DNA of 64,000 nt. Origin: Aphrocallistes beatrix (Eukaryota; Porifera; Hexactinellida; Sceptrulophora; Aphrocallistidae). The notes below the pieces were generated by a model, which did no database searches, was not told the DNA's origin, and worked only from the letters and a program-made list of their open reading frames with translations. A program made the translations under genes and the position numbers. Shown one piece after another: positions 1 through 12,238 of this stretch (the stretch's first letter is position 1; each line of letters opens with the position of its first letter). The DNA lies in the NCBI GenBank assembly GCA_963281255.1, contig OY725490.1:2852001-2916000 (forward strand). Reading direction: 5' to 3'.

Positions 1-1078
1 TAACATTGTCACTGAATCACTCGATGTTCTCACGCGTATCTCCTTAATGGATAGACAGGAGAGACTCCTGTTCATAGAGTCTCTCCCTATGCGCTTACCT
101 AAACTGGATGAGAGTGTGCTTGCCTTTAGAATAGCACCCTTCTTTTTCTCATCCCCACTCAGCTCAGAGAGGTTTGTTAGAGATAATGTCATACCCTACC
201 TGCTTGTTCCCAAGTCGAAGAAATTCCTGAAAGAAGTTTCCATCAATCAGAGGTATATTGAGAACGCACTGCTCTCAGAGGATACATTCAGACTATACAT
301 GGTGCCTCTCATACTCAGACTCTACGCTAGGAGAGAGCTGAGTTTGAGAATAATATTGCTGAAATTCTTCAAGTACTATGTCTATATTTTCTCTTACCAG
401 CAACAGACACAACTACACCAAGAGATACTCATAGGTCTGAGAGATTCGCAGGAAGAGATCGCTAGACTAACATTCTTCGCACTGGGAGAGCTCACTAGCT
501 ACCTGGGAGTGACAGGTGTGACAGGCCGCGATGTGAAGGTTATTTTCACAGATCCACAGCCACGTGATTATCAGCTGACTTCTACGAATGAACAAGATGA
601 AACTGAGAAAAATGATAGTTCACAGACTTCACCTGTTTCGCCTGCGAAAATTTGCACTCCAACAACCAATCATGATCAACATGATTCTGTGGATCCATTT
701 TTCGCGAGTGAACTGCGAGAGAATTATTCACATGACCAACAACCAGTTGACACCGTTAGAGATGATGAGAAAGAAGCGAAGCTATATTCTACAATTACAA
801 AACCGAAGTTGATTTTGAAGAGGACTGAATCATTTCCTGAGTTCGAACAGCTGGAGCCAGCTGTCAAAGTTCCAATCGTGGAAGAAGAAAGTAAAACAAC
901 TTTATTAGAGCTGTCACGTGGTATCTCATTGCGAGATAGCGTCAAGGTTAAGAGCGGGATAGAGTATGAAGAAACTGACTCCAGCTGTTCAGACTTCTTG
1001 CTCAGGGGTGATTTGAACGGGGATGAAGTTGCACCGACAGAGCAAGCTTGGGAGGATTGGGACCCCTTTTCTGATTGA
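1..1078 (+). CDS. SCYL3: SCYL3-like (SCY1-like pseudokinase 3), C-terminal part
   Basis: The frame is open from base 2, so this is the last exon, or part of it, of a gene that starts before the window; the first ATG (47) is internal. The protein is a HEAT-like helical region followed by an acidic, serine-rich, low-complexity tail ending in WEDWDPFSD. The segments VIPYLLVPK, LRLYARRELSLRIILL and EILIGLRDSQEEIARLTFFA line up with the HEAT region of vertebrate SCYL3 (PACE-1), where the matching stretch contains QVLLGLRDTSDSIVAITLHS. In the family, SCY1-like proteins are catalytically weak kinase-fold scaffolds linked to Golgi traffic and, for SCYL3, ezrin binding. The kinase-like domain lies outside the window. 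SCYL1 is the alternative, but the GLRD block fits SCYL3 better. Confidence 0.72.
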   Translation, partial: NIVTESLDVLTRISLMDRQERLLFIESLPMRLPKLDESVLAFRIAPFFFSSPLSSERFVRDNVIPYLLVPKSKKFLKEVSINQRYIENALLSEDTFRLYMVPLILRLYARRELSLRIILLKFFKYYVYIFSYQQQTQLHQEILIGLRDSQEEIARLTFFALGELTSYLGVTGVTGRDVKVIFTDPQPRDYQLTSTNEQDETEKNDSSQTSPVSPAKICTPTTNHDQHDSVDPFFASELRENYSHDQQPVDTVRDDEKEAKLYSTITKPKLILKRTESFPEFEQLEPAVKVPIVEEESKTTLLELSRGISLRDSVKVKSGIEYEETDSSCSDFLLRGDLNGDEVAPTEQAWEDWDPFSD

Positions 1079-1921
1079 TGTTATTTATGATTAACAGTAT
1101 TGTTGTATTTACTGACGCATGGAAAAAGTTTATCTATTTATTGTAATTTTCAAGATCAAATTAAATGAATACTGTTTTATAGAGGAGTTGTATGTCAAAA
1201 TGGCTCTGAATGGGATGTTCAAGGGTAGAGGAAGGGTTTAACACGTAGTATTCAATTGAATACAGAAAGGATGTACCCTAGAAAGAGGGGATAAATTCCT
1301 GGAATTTTTAATTACAAACTTTGAAAGGTCCCATTTGAGCCGTTTTTCCTTTGTTTTAAACGTGGTTTGTTGTTTAGGAATTTGCTTGCAGGTTTGAACC
1401 AATTATATCAACTTGGAATTAACGAACAGTTTTGCAATTGTTTTTGACATATGGAAAATTTAAAAATGAAATGCAACAATTAATTTTGCTAGAATTTTAG
1501 GTCTTATTTGGAACCTGTTTATACCTTTGAAAGGTATTACTCACGCGCTATACTGCGAAATGCAGCTGTCCAAGTGTACACTGCCTAACCAAAAGCATTC
1601 GGAACATTATTTTACGTTATAGCATAGTATTAATAAATCCCGCCAATGACTGGGGTCCATTCTATTTATAGCAGGAACCCCACACTTCTAAGGTTCCCCC
1701 GCCCAAAATGACTTAATCGGAAATGAGTTAGCAAAATTTAATAATTAACAATAATATCGGCTGTGTCGCTTTGACCTACGTATGTACCATCTACGATTGT
1801 CATGACAAGTGAGAAGTTGCAAAAGTGGCACCAGTGATAACAATATTGACACGAATTCTGAATTTTCAACATTTTTTCTCAAAAATATCAAATTATAAGT
1901 TTCAGAATATTGTAACTCATC
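1079..1921. other. Spacer between SCYL3-like and SMPD4
   Basis: AT-rich 3' flank of the SCYL3-like gene and 5' flank of SMPD4. No coding signal is convincing. Positions about 1630-1730 hold a dispersed repeat (CCCGCCCAAAATG core, preceded by ATTTATAG) that recurs near 10725-10800 and, inverted, near 24760-24840. Confidence 0.5.
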
Positions 1922-4900
1922 ATGTTCTCGACTTCTCCTGTCCAATCCACACAGCACAACCTCTCTCAGATCCTGTCCCAGGACACGATATCTGCACGCA
2001 TCGACTCACTCACCAAATTCTTCTCACAGGCGGCCTTACGGCACCAGCACTCCGCCTACCCTTCCATCCTCGCGAACGTCTTCGGCTACGACCAGACCAA
2101 GGGATGGGGCCTCACCAAGCTAACCCCGACCTCAGACCCGGTGACATTCCGTGTCGTGAGCTCGTTTCTAGAGCCGGCAGGCCCGCTATTCACCCTCACC
2201 GGGAAGTTGGAACAGTCCAACATGTTCTATGAATTCCCGCTGTCATGCCTGCCCCCCCCTTCACAAGCCAGCATCATCTCCCCAGTCAAGTTTATCCCGG
2301 AATTCTACAGGGACAAAGTCCCATCCACCTCTCCTCACACTCTCCCCTCGCGACTACAGCTGCGCGCTTTCGACTTTTTCTTCTTCCACTTCGCTTACTT
2401 CCTTATATACTCGCAGCACATCAACCATGTGAAGCCGTCCCCCCTCACTCGTGTGTGGGAGTCCATCTCCACCTGTCTCTACACCTCCCTGCTGGACGCC
2501 TACCTCAACCATTTCCTTCCCATCCAGGTGTCCAACAGCTGTCCAAGTCCTGCGCACGGAAAGTTCTCCCCCAACCGACTCTCCTCTCTCCGTGCGTCCC
2601 CCACGCGCGAGGACTGCAGGCGACGGCAGGGCAGCTCCCTGCTGAGATCGGACCTCCTGACGGAGTCCCCGCTCAGATCTTCGGACGTGTCACCTTTGCT
2701 GGGGCTGCAGACGGTGCGGGAGGGCTACGGACACAGTGTCCGCTTCTTGGAGACTCTGGTGGAGTTCTGGCTGAGACAGGTGGAGCCTTCTAACCCGGTG
2801 GAGAACTACCTAGGTGAGTACGAAGCAGTGTTTACATGAACTGACAAATCCAATGCATACCTAGAACAGTACTACGGTATGTGTTATGTATTGGTGCATA
2901 CATCCCAAGTGAACTGCCAAATGCTGGTATGGCTAGCATTTCCAGTCAAAACAGCATGATCAGAGACTACAAACATAATTTTACTCAATTGTAGCTAGTT
3001 TACTTATTCAATCTCGTAAATACAGTCGAATCGGGGGTTTTTGTCCATTTGATTACACTTTCTAGGCGACAAAGAAACTAGATAGACTAAAATATCCGAA
3101 TATTTTATAATGAAATGACATTAATAAAACAATTTAAACTACAAAGATTTGATGGAAAAAAAAAAGGCAGGACCAGCATTTGAATCCTGCCAAGTTGGGA
3201 TGAATGCGTTGAGTAATTAACGTAATCGTGTCCTGAGTTCAGGTCGAGGTGCACAGCAGCAGACACACTTCATGACAGAGGCACACGCTAGGTTCGTACG
3301 CGTTCTCTGCAAACACCTCCACTTCTGGACGGCCAAGAACCCGCCCTACTCCGACATGGCCTCGCTCTCCCACGCGGTGCTCAGACCGCCGCTCTTCCAG
3401 TTCCTCCGCTACTGCCTGGCGCACTGGCCCCAGGAGCCCTCCTACCGGATGCTGCTGGAGCTGTGGCTCACTCAGATACAGCCGTGGAGGTAGGTTTACT
3501 CCAGGGTTCTTAAACTTTTTGACCCCATGCCCCCCCCCTTGGCCAATCTGTGAATTATCACGCCCCCTACGCGGCTACACCTACACTTTTTCAGACTACC
3601 AAACTCGGAGAACACACCTATTCTCTAATATAATTAAGAATCTATTTAAATCAAACAACTCTATCAATGTGGAGGATGTAACTGTTTCTTTTCAACAAGT
3701 TTCTTCACATTTTCATCCGGTATTACGCCCCCCTTACAATATCCTTACGTCCCTAGTTTAAGAACCCTGGTTTATTCGATGAACTAATTTAACATCTTCA
3801 AATCGAAAACAGAGTTATTTGATGTTCTAATGTTAAAAGGAAATATCACATTTTCATGCACATTTTCCTACAGAAAAGAAATCTGATTCCTGAAACCAAA
3901 GTGTAGTAAAACAGCTAATTAATTGCATTTTGTAGAGATGATTATCATATCGATTGAAATCAATATTGCAAAAATTATTTGTGATATTATTCACTGTTCT
4001 AGCATGAACCTCAGTGAAAAGCTGTATTTGAAAAATGAGAAAAACTAGCACAAATTCTATCCAGTTTCATGGAAGATCCCAGAAATCCTTTTGCTGTACT
4101 GACTAGTTTGAGCGGATTTCTAATTGAAACAATTTATACACAGAAATGAATTAACTGAGAATCTAGAACTGTTTCAATGCAACTTGATTATCACCATGGA
4201 TGCACAATATCTAAGTACCCTGATAACCCCATCGTAACTTGATAACCATACCACCAAATTGTGTCGCGCGACACAATTTAGTGATGATGGTAACATAGGC
4301 GCCAAGTTTTGGAAAATAGAATAAAACCTGGGGAAAAGAAAATCTCGAACTATAGTGATAGAAAAATGTAATTGGGATATATATTTAGATTCAATTAACA
4401 TAATTTTGGGGTTTAGTTGTAACCTATAATTTTTGTGTGGAAACTACGGCCCCCCCAGGTGCCCACACTTGGCGGCTATGGATGGTAATCTGTTAGATGG
4501 GTGGTTTAGATGGGGGAATCAAGATACTATATATATTGTACATCCATGGTGGTAATCAAGTACGATGAAACTGTACAGTGTCACGGTTCTCTCTCTTAGG
4601 TATGAGGACATCGAGAAACAAGCCAAGTCAGGGCATGCCACTAAGCAGCAGTTAGACTCGAAGTGGTTCGAGTTTGTGTCAACGAATCTTCCATTCTACT
4701 CCACACTGTTTATAGGTAAGTACAAATGTGGTACTAAACGATACTCAGAAGTAGACTAAAATGTTCAAACTTCTTAATCAAGTCGAATATAGCAGATATA
4801 TGTATAAGAACCCCGGCTAGTTTAAGATTCGTCTTTTCAAGAATTACTGTGTAAAATGAGTAAATTTTATCTCAATTTTGGCATATTTTGTAAAAAGTGA

Positions 4901-6620
4901 ACATTTGTAAAGAGTGGTGAAAAATGATTAGTAACGAACGATTGTTACAATTCTGTAGGAATATCCATTTTAAATGCTGAATATCCTGAAAAGTCCTTTA
5001 ATAATTGTTTAATTGTCTTAGAGTTCGTTCCGAGGGCTTTCAGGCTGAACTTCTCTAACATGAGAGATGTAGTGGTGCTGTCTAGAGTGGTGCGTGTTTT
5101 CTCACAGCCCGGACTCCCGGAGATGATCAGACAGGCGGAAGGCTTGCTGAGTCAGACGGGGGGGGTCTATCCCAAGTCTCGTCTCCTCCCTGATCGGCAA
5201 GAGCTGCAGATTAACATGATGGAACTTATGGGGAGTGCGAATACCTTCACTCCCATGATGGTGTCACAAACACAGCAGGTAGGTATTTGCATAATGCGAA
5301 TTAACACAGATTTGCTAGAACTCTTGTAGGGAGATGTCTGTTATATGACACTGCGTCCTCCCATATCTCCATATGTTGTGTTTATCCTATTCATCTATGT
5401 GATCAAGGTTGAGATGAGGAGAGAACTTTCATTTCCATTCCATGGAATTTGTGTTTATGAGACCTACGAAATGCCAGAATCATTGTTGAGATTTCGTGTT
5501 TTTTTCGTTTCCCCGTCGCTCGCTTCGCTAAAAAATTGGTGTGGCTATATTACACATTGCGATTATTTCTGCGGCTAAACCCACCAACTTTAAAATACTG
5601 TGTACAAATAAGTCAATACTTGACAACATTTGTGTTAGCCACTCAGTATTTTGGTGACTTCTCGCTTATTTTTTAATAAATACCTGCTGATTTGTCGAGA
5701 ACTAAAAAATGTAACGATACTCTATATTATACAAGATGAAATATTATTCCCATTCATCTACTCTTGAGTATATTGGATTACACAAGCTACACTTGATCTT
5801 ATATAATGACTATATTTAGGGAATAGAAGATATTCGAAAATCAATTGACACTGTTCTGAATGTGCTGAATGGCGAGGGTACTAACGCCGGTGAAGGGAGA
5901 GGGATTATTTCGCGATTGAAGGAATGGTTCTCAAAATTCGCAGAAACAGAGGAAGATGAATTAGACGGTATTGTGGAAGGAGACACGCCTAAGAAAGAAA
6001 AGTTACAAAATTCTCTCCTTCAGTGTCTTCATTATCTTGACTGTCTCTTCCAAACAACGGATACCGACCAGCAAAGAATACTGAAGACTGAAATGAATGA
6101 AACACTTGAGAATAGTCTGACATCACCAGATCGTACCAACTCGTTTTCGAGACCCTCTAACAGAACGGGGGTGGAAGGGAATATAATGAATAATCCAGAC
6201 AACGTGTATAAACTCGAGTACATGGGAGATCCCGTCTTGAGACCCATTCAGCCACACGAAAATAAGTTTCTTTGTAAGCATTTGCATCGACTGTCTCTAT
6301 TCCTAAACCGAAAATTTGCACCTCAACTCATCTACGTATCTGAAAATCCAGATTTAATAGTTTCGCGAGCTGCAAGTATTGTACTGAATGAAAGACCTCC
6401 ACCCAGTCCTTTGGAACATATACAGCAATCCGAGTGTAAACTTCCGCGATTGCGCATCAACCTGCGCCCTCTGGCATCTTACCATATCTTATCACTGATA
6501 TTTTTCGGCTATACATTACCTACAATGATCGGCATCACTTCGATACAGCTCATCTGTATTTTCTCTCTCTTCTTCGCTATTTTCTTTTTCACTCAGTTTA
6601 TCTCTTCGGCAAATAATTGA
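1922..6620 (+). CDS. SMPD4: Sphingomyelin phosphodiesterase 4 (neutral sphingomyelinase 3) homologue
   Basis: Five exons join with consistent phases: 1922-2813, 3243-3489, 4600-4715, 5022-5278, 5820-6620, giving 770 aa (the human protein is about 870). Diagnostic matches to human SMPD4 are SSFLEPAGPLFTL (human MEFLDPGGPMMKL), IQPWRYE across the exon 2/3 junction (human LQPWRYA), VRVFSQPGLPEMI (human AKVFAQPNLAEMI) and YMGDPVLRPIQPHE (human YQGDPELQPIRSYE). The C-terminus has a hydrophobic pair of segments (LASYHILSLIFFGYTL and the following SLFFAIFFFTQF), the tail anchor expected for this ER/nuclear-envelope protein. The family is reported to hydrolyse sphingomyelin and to bind nucleoporins, although it lacks the usual nSMase fold. 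Exon 1 is much more GC-rich than the rest. The ATG at 1922 is the first in frame and starts the conserved region. Confidence 0.93.
3502..3769. mobile_element. hAT-type MITE with 8-bp target duplication
   Basis: A 268-bp element with terminal inverted repeats CAGGGTTCTTAAAC and GTTTAAGAACCCTG. It is flanked by GTTTACTC (3494-3501) and GTTTATTC (3770-3777), an 8-bp duplication with one mismatch, as expected for hAT transposons. It sits in SMPD4 intron 2; the left duplication begins only 4 bp after the splice donor GT at 3490. Confidence 0.8.
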
Positions 6621-7097
6621 ATCTAGCAAAGCTTAGTGTGATTCTTAGCCATTAATATTCTACATTCAAACAGTATTAAATTTATGATTATTACCGTTTA
6701 AAAATAGATTTATTTACATCCAAATGTTAAAATATTTTGGACACAATTTTAACTCATGACAATTTCTCCTAGCAACAAAAGTATTTATAAATTCATTCAC
6801 ACAAATTAGCATTTGATATGAACAGCACAGTTCAGACCATTCCTTTTACCTAAAGAATGAACAATTCCAGAATTCAAAGCTTACTCTATCCGTTCCTAGA
6901 GTCAGTTCGGGTCTGTTGCTATTTGCATAGAATAGTATATGCTCAAGTAGTAGTGATTAGATATAAAGTATTTCATTTATTACGCTTTCAATTATGCGTT
7001 ACCTGCGATTTTCCACGGTAAAACTACTCAATTGTGAAGATTAATTAATATTTTTATCGCGGATTTTAGTCACCACTCAATATTAGCAGTATCAGTC
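6621..7097. promoter_or_regulatory. Spacer: SMPD4 3' flank and E2F 5' flank
   Basis: This 477-bp AT-rich gap separates the SMPD4 stop from the E2F start and must hold the SMPD4 polyadenylation signal and the E2F promoter. I see no strong motif beyond AT-rich runs and no coding signal. Confidence 0.35.
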
Positions 7098-10000
7098 ATG
7101 GCAAGTTGCAAATCTGAAAACGGAATAGAACTTTCTCCGACTTATCCTCTCACAGAGAAAATGCCGCGCAGACTTATTAGCAGCGAGCAGAAACAGCAAC
7201 CTTACACCATGTCCAAGTCCACCAAGGTCCCCAAGCTTCCCTCACTGACCAGGTCTCTCAGCCTATCTCAGGAGTCCATGTCATTCGGTTCGGTCGGACC
7301 GGGTAAGATTACCCCGAATAGCAGTTTCCACACCAACGGATCCACCAGCTCTCTATCCGACTCTCCCATGCTCTCCTCCAGCATGAGTGACCTCTCAAAA
7401 CCGAGGAGCAACACGAGCAAAGTAAGTTTTATTATCTAACCCTAGTTCTAATTTTATAAAATAATGCTAGCGAAATTGAAATCACTTCTATCTCCCTAAT
7501 GTAGAAGGTGAAACGTCGACTAAATCTAGATGACAGACCAGTAGCTTGCAGTTCTAAATCCCAAACTGACAGTATAGATTTTGGATCACCAAAAGGTATA
7601 TATTATAGTTACTATATATAAACATTACATATCCGTAACTTATATAGCATAACATGCGAAATACACAATGATGGAATTAAGATTGTATACATATTTTTAT
7701 AATCAACACTTTCAAGATGCCCTAATACAGTCTATTCAATCCAATACAATCCAATAAAGTAAACTAACTATATTTCTGTACTAGTAATTGCTTATCTTCT
7801 CTAAACCTAGTACTAAATTATCGTTTATGCAAATATTAGAATATCTGTAGACAAGTAGTGTCCTTCCAACACACTACAACAATCCGACCTGTGTTATCTA
7901 GTGCTATTCCATACGGACTAGAGAACTCTCCCAGACCCTGACCTTGCTTCCCAAGCTTATGTATCTGCTCTCCCTCCTGACTAAATACATACACACAGTG
8001 ATTACTGTAGTCACTCATAATGATGTTATATTCTCTGTCTATGTCGAAGCAGTATGGATTGTTTGTTTGTTTAGCATTACCACGAGTTATGAGTCTGTTA
8101 GTTAGAACGTGATCTGAATTGAACACAAACAAACACGGATCATTCTCATCTAGCACCAATACTCTGTCTCTTGGAACCTTTACGTCACGTGGATACTTCA
8201 ACACTCCTATTCCTAGCATGGAATGGAACTTGAGATCCTCTGTCAAGATTTGGACTCTATTGTTGTTATAATCACACACGTAGATATTGTTATTTCTGTC
8301 AGAGACATCCAGACCATGTGGATACTTGAATTGTCCTTCTCCACTCCCTTCACTACCAACACTCTTCACTAGCTTACCTCCTACCTCGTACACATTCATA
8401 CAGTGACCATTCAATTGTGTAACAATCACTTTATTCAGAGAAATACAAATTCCTCTCGGCACATTCATTTTCTCACAAAACATAAATAGATAGTCTCCGT
8501 TACAGCTAAACACTTGTACTCGATGGTTCCCTAGATCTGCTATGTAAATATTTCCAGTTTTGTAGTGTATAGCTAGACTTCTAGGACTGTATAATTCTCC
8601 TGGAGCTTTATGGTCTGTGTATTTCTTACAGGAGTAAGCAGTAGGGAAGTGTTTCGTCTTGTAGTCAGGGACGACAGGTTTGACTTGAGGAGGGAAGGTG
8701 CGGGTGAGAGAAGTGTTCGACTCACCATTAAGCTTAATACTCCCGAGCTGTTCTATGTCAGTTTCGAATAGAGAATCCCATTCAAACTCTATTGCATGGT
8801 CTGTATCATGACGTAATTCTGCGACTTTTGTGTCGATTGCAAAATGGACATTTTCGCGAACGTCAGTAAGTTTATTAAAAGTAAAAGTATCTGAGGTAAT
8901 AGATTTAATTTTGTTCAATGCCTCCAACATTTCATTCATTTCTTGAGTCTTCTTATTAAATTCGGTTTCTATCTCTTCAACACGAGAGAGGAGGTTATTC
9001 TCTCTGACTCGTAGAGCTTCATGAGACCGCTTGAAGCTGTCTTGTATCTTCTTTCTTGTTTCTCTTATTTGCTCAGTAAAGTTCACTTTAACACTCGCCA
9101 TATATTAATACACAATTTTATCTAGAATATTGTGTCTCTAGATAAATCCATCCTATTAATACGATACTTTAACTGCCTACAGCCTATATGATATGGTACC
9201 TTGGCATTGATAATAATTTGATACCATGAACTTCTCTGTTTACAATATGAATAATTAACTGGGAAATCGAAATTTAATCGAAAACTTGGCAATGATCGAA
9301 ATTGATTCGAAAATTTGATAACTACGTAAATGGAATTTTGAGTGGTGATACTTTGCCCAGTTATATCAGAGGTATTTAGGATGAGATGTATAAGAATAGT
9401 TTTCGATCATTTTCCAACTTCGGATAAAAACTTCGATCATTTTCGAGTATATTTTGTATTTAATTCCAACATTACAAGTTTTCGCTAAAATTTCAAATTG
9501 TTTTCAATCAAATCAGTCTACTCGCTTACTGTATCAGACCTTCATCTGTGTGCGCAGTGGCAGACTTTTTCAGAAAAAAATACTAGAAAGGTAGAGGGCG
9601 CGGGAACGAAATTCGTGGTGTGCACAAGTATGATGCGATATTAGTCTAAGAAATACTACGGAGACATCAACTTTAATCGAAGCTGTAAAATACAACCATA
9701 CTTGTAAATCTAAAATATTAACCACTGCTAATATTTTTTTGTTTTTCCTACACGGAGATTTCCCCCACAAAAATACAGTTTAAATTCCATGTAAGGCTTT
9801 CTGATGTCGTGACTCCTCGCTGTGTTACCCCTTGGATTCAGAAAGTGTTCCAGTTTTCATTAATTGTAGTACACTTGTAATAGAATTAATATAATCATAA
9901 TGAAATTTCGCGATCGAGCAGGGAGCAAAAATTTTAGTAAAATATTCATTTGTTAAAAAGTCTAAAGTATTGATATTATAGCAAATCCGAAAACTGGATT

Positions 10001-12238
10001 CTACATGTGAAGTATTTTTTATTAGCTGTCGAGATCTTATTAATATACTATATCTTTGTAGTAAAAGGTGTGACAAATACGTACTTAGCTAGTCATGAAA
10101 TTTTGCGAAAAGAACATACCAAGTGTACACCTATGCACAAACGGATCTTATATACCAAATTTGCTAGAAATAAAACTGTTAGATTTCGCATGATCGCACG
10201 TCGTAGGGATTCATTTTTTTATAATTGGAATTTTGAAACTGTAATGTTTATACCAACAAGTACTTCATGAATATACTACTAATACCTCTGATTTAATTAA
10301 ACATTATGATAGCTATAGAATCCTGGGAAGAACCGTACAAACAGGGGTCCGGTACCCCCAGCACCTTACAGGAGCAGACCAAGCAGTTCATCCTAGAAGC
10401 CCTGCAGTCTCCCACTCCGGAGATAGACGTGAATCTGATCGAGCACAACCTCAACATGCCCAAGCGGCGCGTGTACGACATCTTGGGTGTGCTGGAGGGA
10501 ATCGGTTGGGTCAAGAAGGCAGAGAAGAACAAATATATTTGGCTGTGAGTGGATAGATAGATATATTTGGGTTTGTTAGCATATATGGTTTATCTGATAA
10601 CTGGAGTGAGAATTTAGTTTGAACTTTTATTTTCAGTACTTGGAGAACATTGGGAAAAGATATCATCTCCAAACCTTCTTTCGAAATAGATTTGAAATAA
10701 AGTTTAACTCACCCAAGCATTGGAATAAAATCTATTTATAGTAGAACCCCCAAAATGTATGGCTTCCCCGCCCAAAATGGCTTAAGTCGGAAATGACGTC
10801 TTTCACAAAATTCCACTTGCTTTATTAATTAATTAAGTCGAGATATTTGTATAGCGAAATAAGCTTAAAATTAAAATCACTTTTGTCTCATTACTAGTTA
10901 CAATTATAGAAAATATTTGTATGAATTTTCGCCAAAGTAGAATTATAATAAAACAACTATTTTAGCACATCTTCAACATCTCAAATTTTTCATTAGATAT
11001 AGAACAGTAGTTTTGAATATAAAACTATAATTCAGTACTAATTGAATGCGTCCCACCTAATTAGTGGTGAGGTAGCTGTGAGAATGGAGACAGCGAGGAA
11101 GAAAATGCTCGCTATCGAGATTGAGACGAAGAAAGTAGACGATTTAATACTGAAAGCAGAGAAATACCTCACAGAAATGTTCTCTGTTGATCCAACCACA
11201 GAGGAAATGGCTCAGTAAGTTAATCAAGGCAGTGGGTTGGGAGGGTTTAATCGAAATTAATGCATTTCATTTGTACTTAAATTATGAATGAATACATTTA
11301 TTTGAATGAAGATTCTATCTCCAGGATACGAGATAACCTGTATCTTACTGAGGAGGATTTGAATCGGTTGGAAGATTTGAATAAGAACAGTTTGATCGCC
11401 GTCAGAACTAATAATCCCAGTTTGAGAATTGAAGTACCAGAATCGAAAGAAGTGAGTTGATTGTAACTTGATACCGTCTATGTAACTTTATTTTAAAGTC
11501 ACGCAGTCAAGAAAAATATGATATGAAACGCTAATTGTCTATTCAAAGTACAGTCGATTCTCATTAATTTTATATCAGTATCATACATGCCAACTTGAGC
11601 CATGATAAAAGCGGGACGCTGCGTTGAATTTCGTGGAACATGGCGGGGCGCAATAGAAAAGTATTAAGAAAGCAATTGCTCTAAATTGTGGGATGGTGCT
11701 CCTTGATACCTGGTGCTACAAGTGTATTTTCAATTGCTTTAGAGATGGGTTTGTGTATTTCACATAAATCATTTGAGAACTCATTCTACATTTGAATAGC
11801 AAACGAAGAAATTCGTGATAGAAAAAAGTGCTTAGTGTCTGTTATGAGTTGTTCAATTATGTATTGGCTGTGTTTGGTTAAGTAAATATGTTTCTGGCTT
11901 GTAGTTGCATGTTTCTCTCTCTCTAGGGGTACGAACTAATCCTACACAGTGAGGGCAGTCCCATCGAGGCGTATACCCTCGCTCCTGACGGGAACTTCAC
12001 TTCCATAGCAGACTCTGCTTACAATCCTTATGGCAACCTGAACACTGACCCCTTCTCACAAAACTTTGACCCTTTCTTCCAAGAATTCCTTCGCTCCTCA
12101 GAAGGAGAGTACGAAACGTCGGATTATCCGTACGGGCCTCTCTCAACATCTTTTGAAGATATTTACACAAATCAAAATTTTTCTTTATCAGAACTATTCG
12201 ATTTCGGTCCGACGAGGATTTCTCAAACTCACGTCTGA
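7098..12238 (+). CDS. E2F: E2F transcription factor (activator/E2F1-5 type)
   Basis: Six exons in phase: 7098-7421, 7505-7595, 10313-10544, 11065-11214, 11325-11451, 11927-12238; 411 aa. Order: a serine-rich N-terminus; KVKRRLNLD (about residue 109), matching the cyclin A-binding PVKRRLDLE of E2F1; a winged-helix DNA-binding domain (about 150-217) with MPKRRVYDILGVLEGI, compare KRRIYDITNVLEGI; a coiled-coil dimerisation segment; a marked box (YLTEEDLNRLEDLNKNSLIA ... EVPESKEGYELILHSEGSPI); and a C-terminal NFSLSELFDFG resembling the pocket-protein site of E2Fs (IRDLFD). It should pair with DP, bind TTTSSCGC-type sites and be restrained by an Rb-like protein. Intron 2 (7596-10312) contains an antisense NHL gene. 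The exon 3 acceptor could instead be at 10318, in the same phase. Confidence 0.93.
7836..9101 (-). CDS. Coiled-coil/NHL-repeat protein, copy A (intact, nested in E2F intron 2)
   Basis: A single-exon, 421-aa protein antisense to E2F inside its intron 2. Residues about 8-115 are a charged coiled coil (block [20 protein letters not shown], then [18 protein letters not shown]). About 165-421 are NHL repeats forming a probable six-blade propeller, with blade signatures [19 protein letters not shown] and [19 protein letters not shown]. The layout resembles the coiled-coil plus NHL part of TRIM-NHL proteins, but there is no RING or B-box. NHL propellers bind protein or RNA; the ligand here is unknown. 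It is one of at least six copies in the window. Against the others, its differences concentrate at the loop pairs before P and after D in each blade (YS/LG in blade 1, SS/CW in blade 6). The ATG is shared by all copies. Confidence 0.85.
   Translation of the reverse strand: MASVKVNFTEQIRETRKKIQDSFKRSHEALRVRENNLLSRVEEIETEFNKKTQEMNEMLEALNKIKSITSDTFTFNKLTDVRENVHFAIDTKVAELRHDTDHAIEFEWDSLFETDIEQLGSIKLNGESNTSLTRTFPPQVKPVVPDYKTKHFPTAYSCKKYTDHKAPGELYSPRSLAIHYKTGNIYIADLGNHRVQVFSCNGDYLFMFCEKMNVPRGICISLNKVIVTQLNGHCMNVYEVGGKLVKSVGSEGSGEGQFKYPHGLDVSDRNNNIYVCDYNNNRVQILTEDLKFHSMLGIGVLKYPRDVKVPRDRVLVLDENDPCLFVFNSDHVLTNRLITRGNAKQTNNPYCFDIDREYNIIMSDYSNHCVYVFSQEGEQIHKLGKQGQGLGEFSSPYGIALDNTGRIVVVCWKDTTCLQIF
10080..10260. 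repeat. Dispersed repeat copy in E2F intron 2
   Basis: An AT-rich segment (TACCAAATTTGCTAGAAATA, then CTGTTAGATTTCGCATG) related to copies at about 35050-35260 (inverted) and 59862-60003. All share a CTGTTAGATTT core and a GCGAAATTT-like core. No ends or duplications can be defined. The rest of the intron 9102-10312 holds nothing I can name. Confidence 0.45.
11581..11660. repeat. Dispersed repeat with a 39-bp exact inverted partner
   Basis: Positions 11581-11619 (start TCATACATGCCAACTTGAGC) are an exact reverse complement of 14775-14813. This copy lies in E2F intron 5, the other in intron 5 of the CCDC73-like gene. The adjoining GCGGGACGC is the edge of a GGGAC-rich unit. Confidence 0.7.

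Noticed and set aside
2229..2793. Several overlapping open frames in SMPD4 exon 1
   Set aside because: Shadows of a GC-rich coding exon; only the 1922 frame has family similarity.
3160..3215. tRNA-like T-arm (CAGGACCAGCATTTGAATCCTG)
   Set aside because: No matching acceptor stem, D-arm or anticodon arm could be built around it.
10632..10703. Possible extra E2F exon after a TTTTCAG acceptor (TWRTLGKD ...)
   Set aside because: It runs into a stop and would cut off the dimerisation and marked-box exons; the acceptor at 11063-11064 gives the right phase and family sequence.
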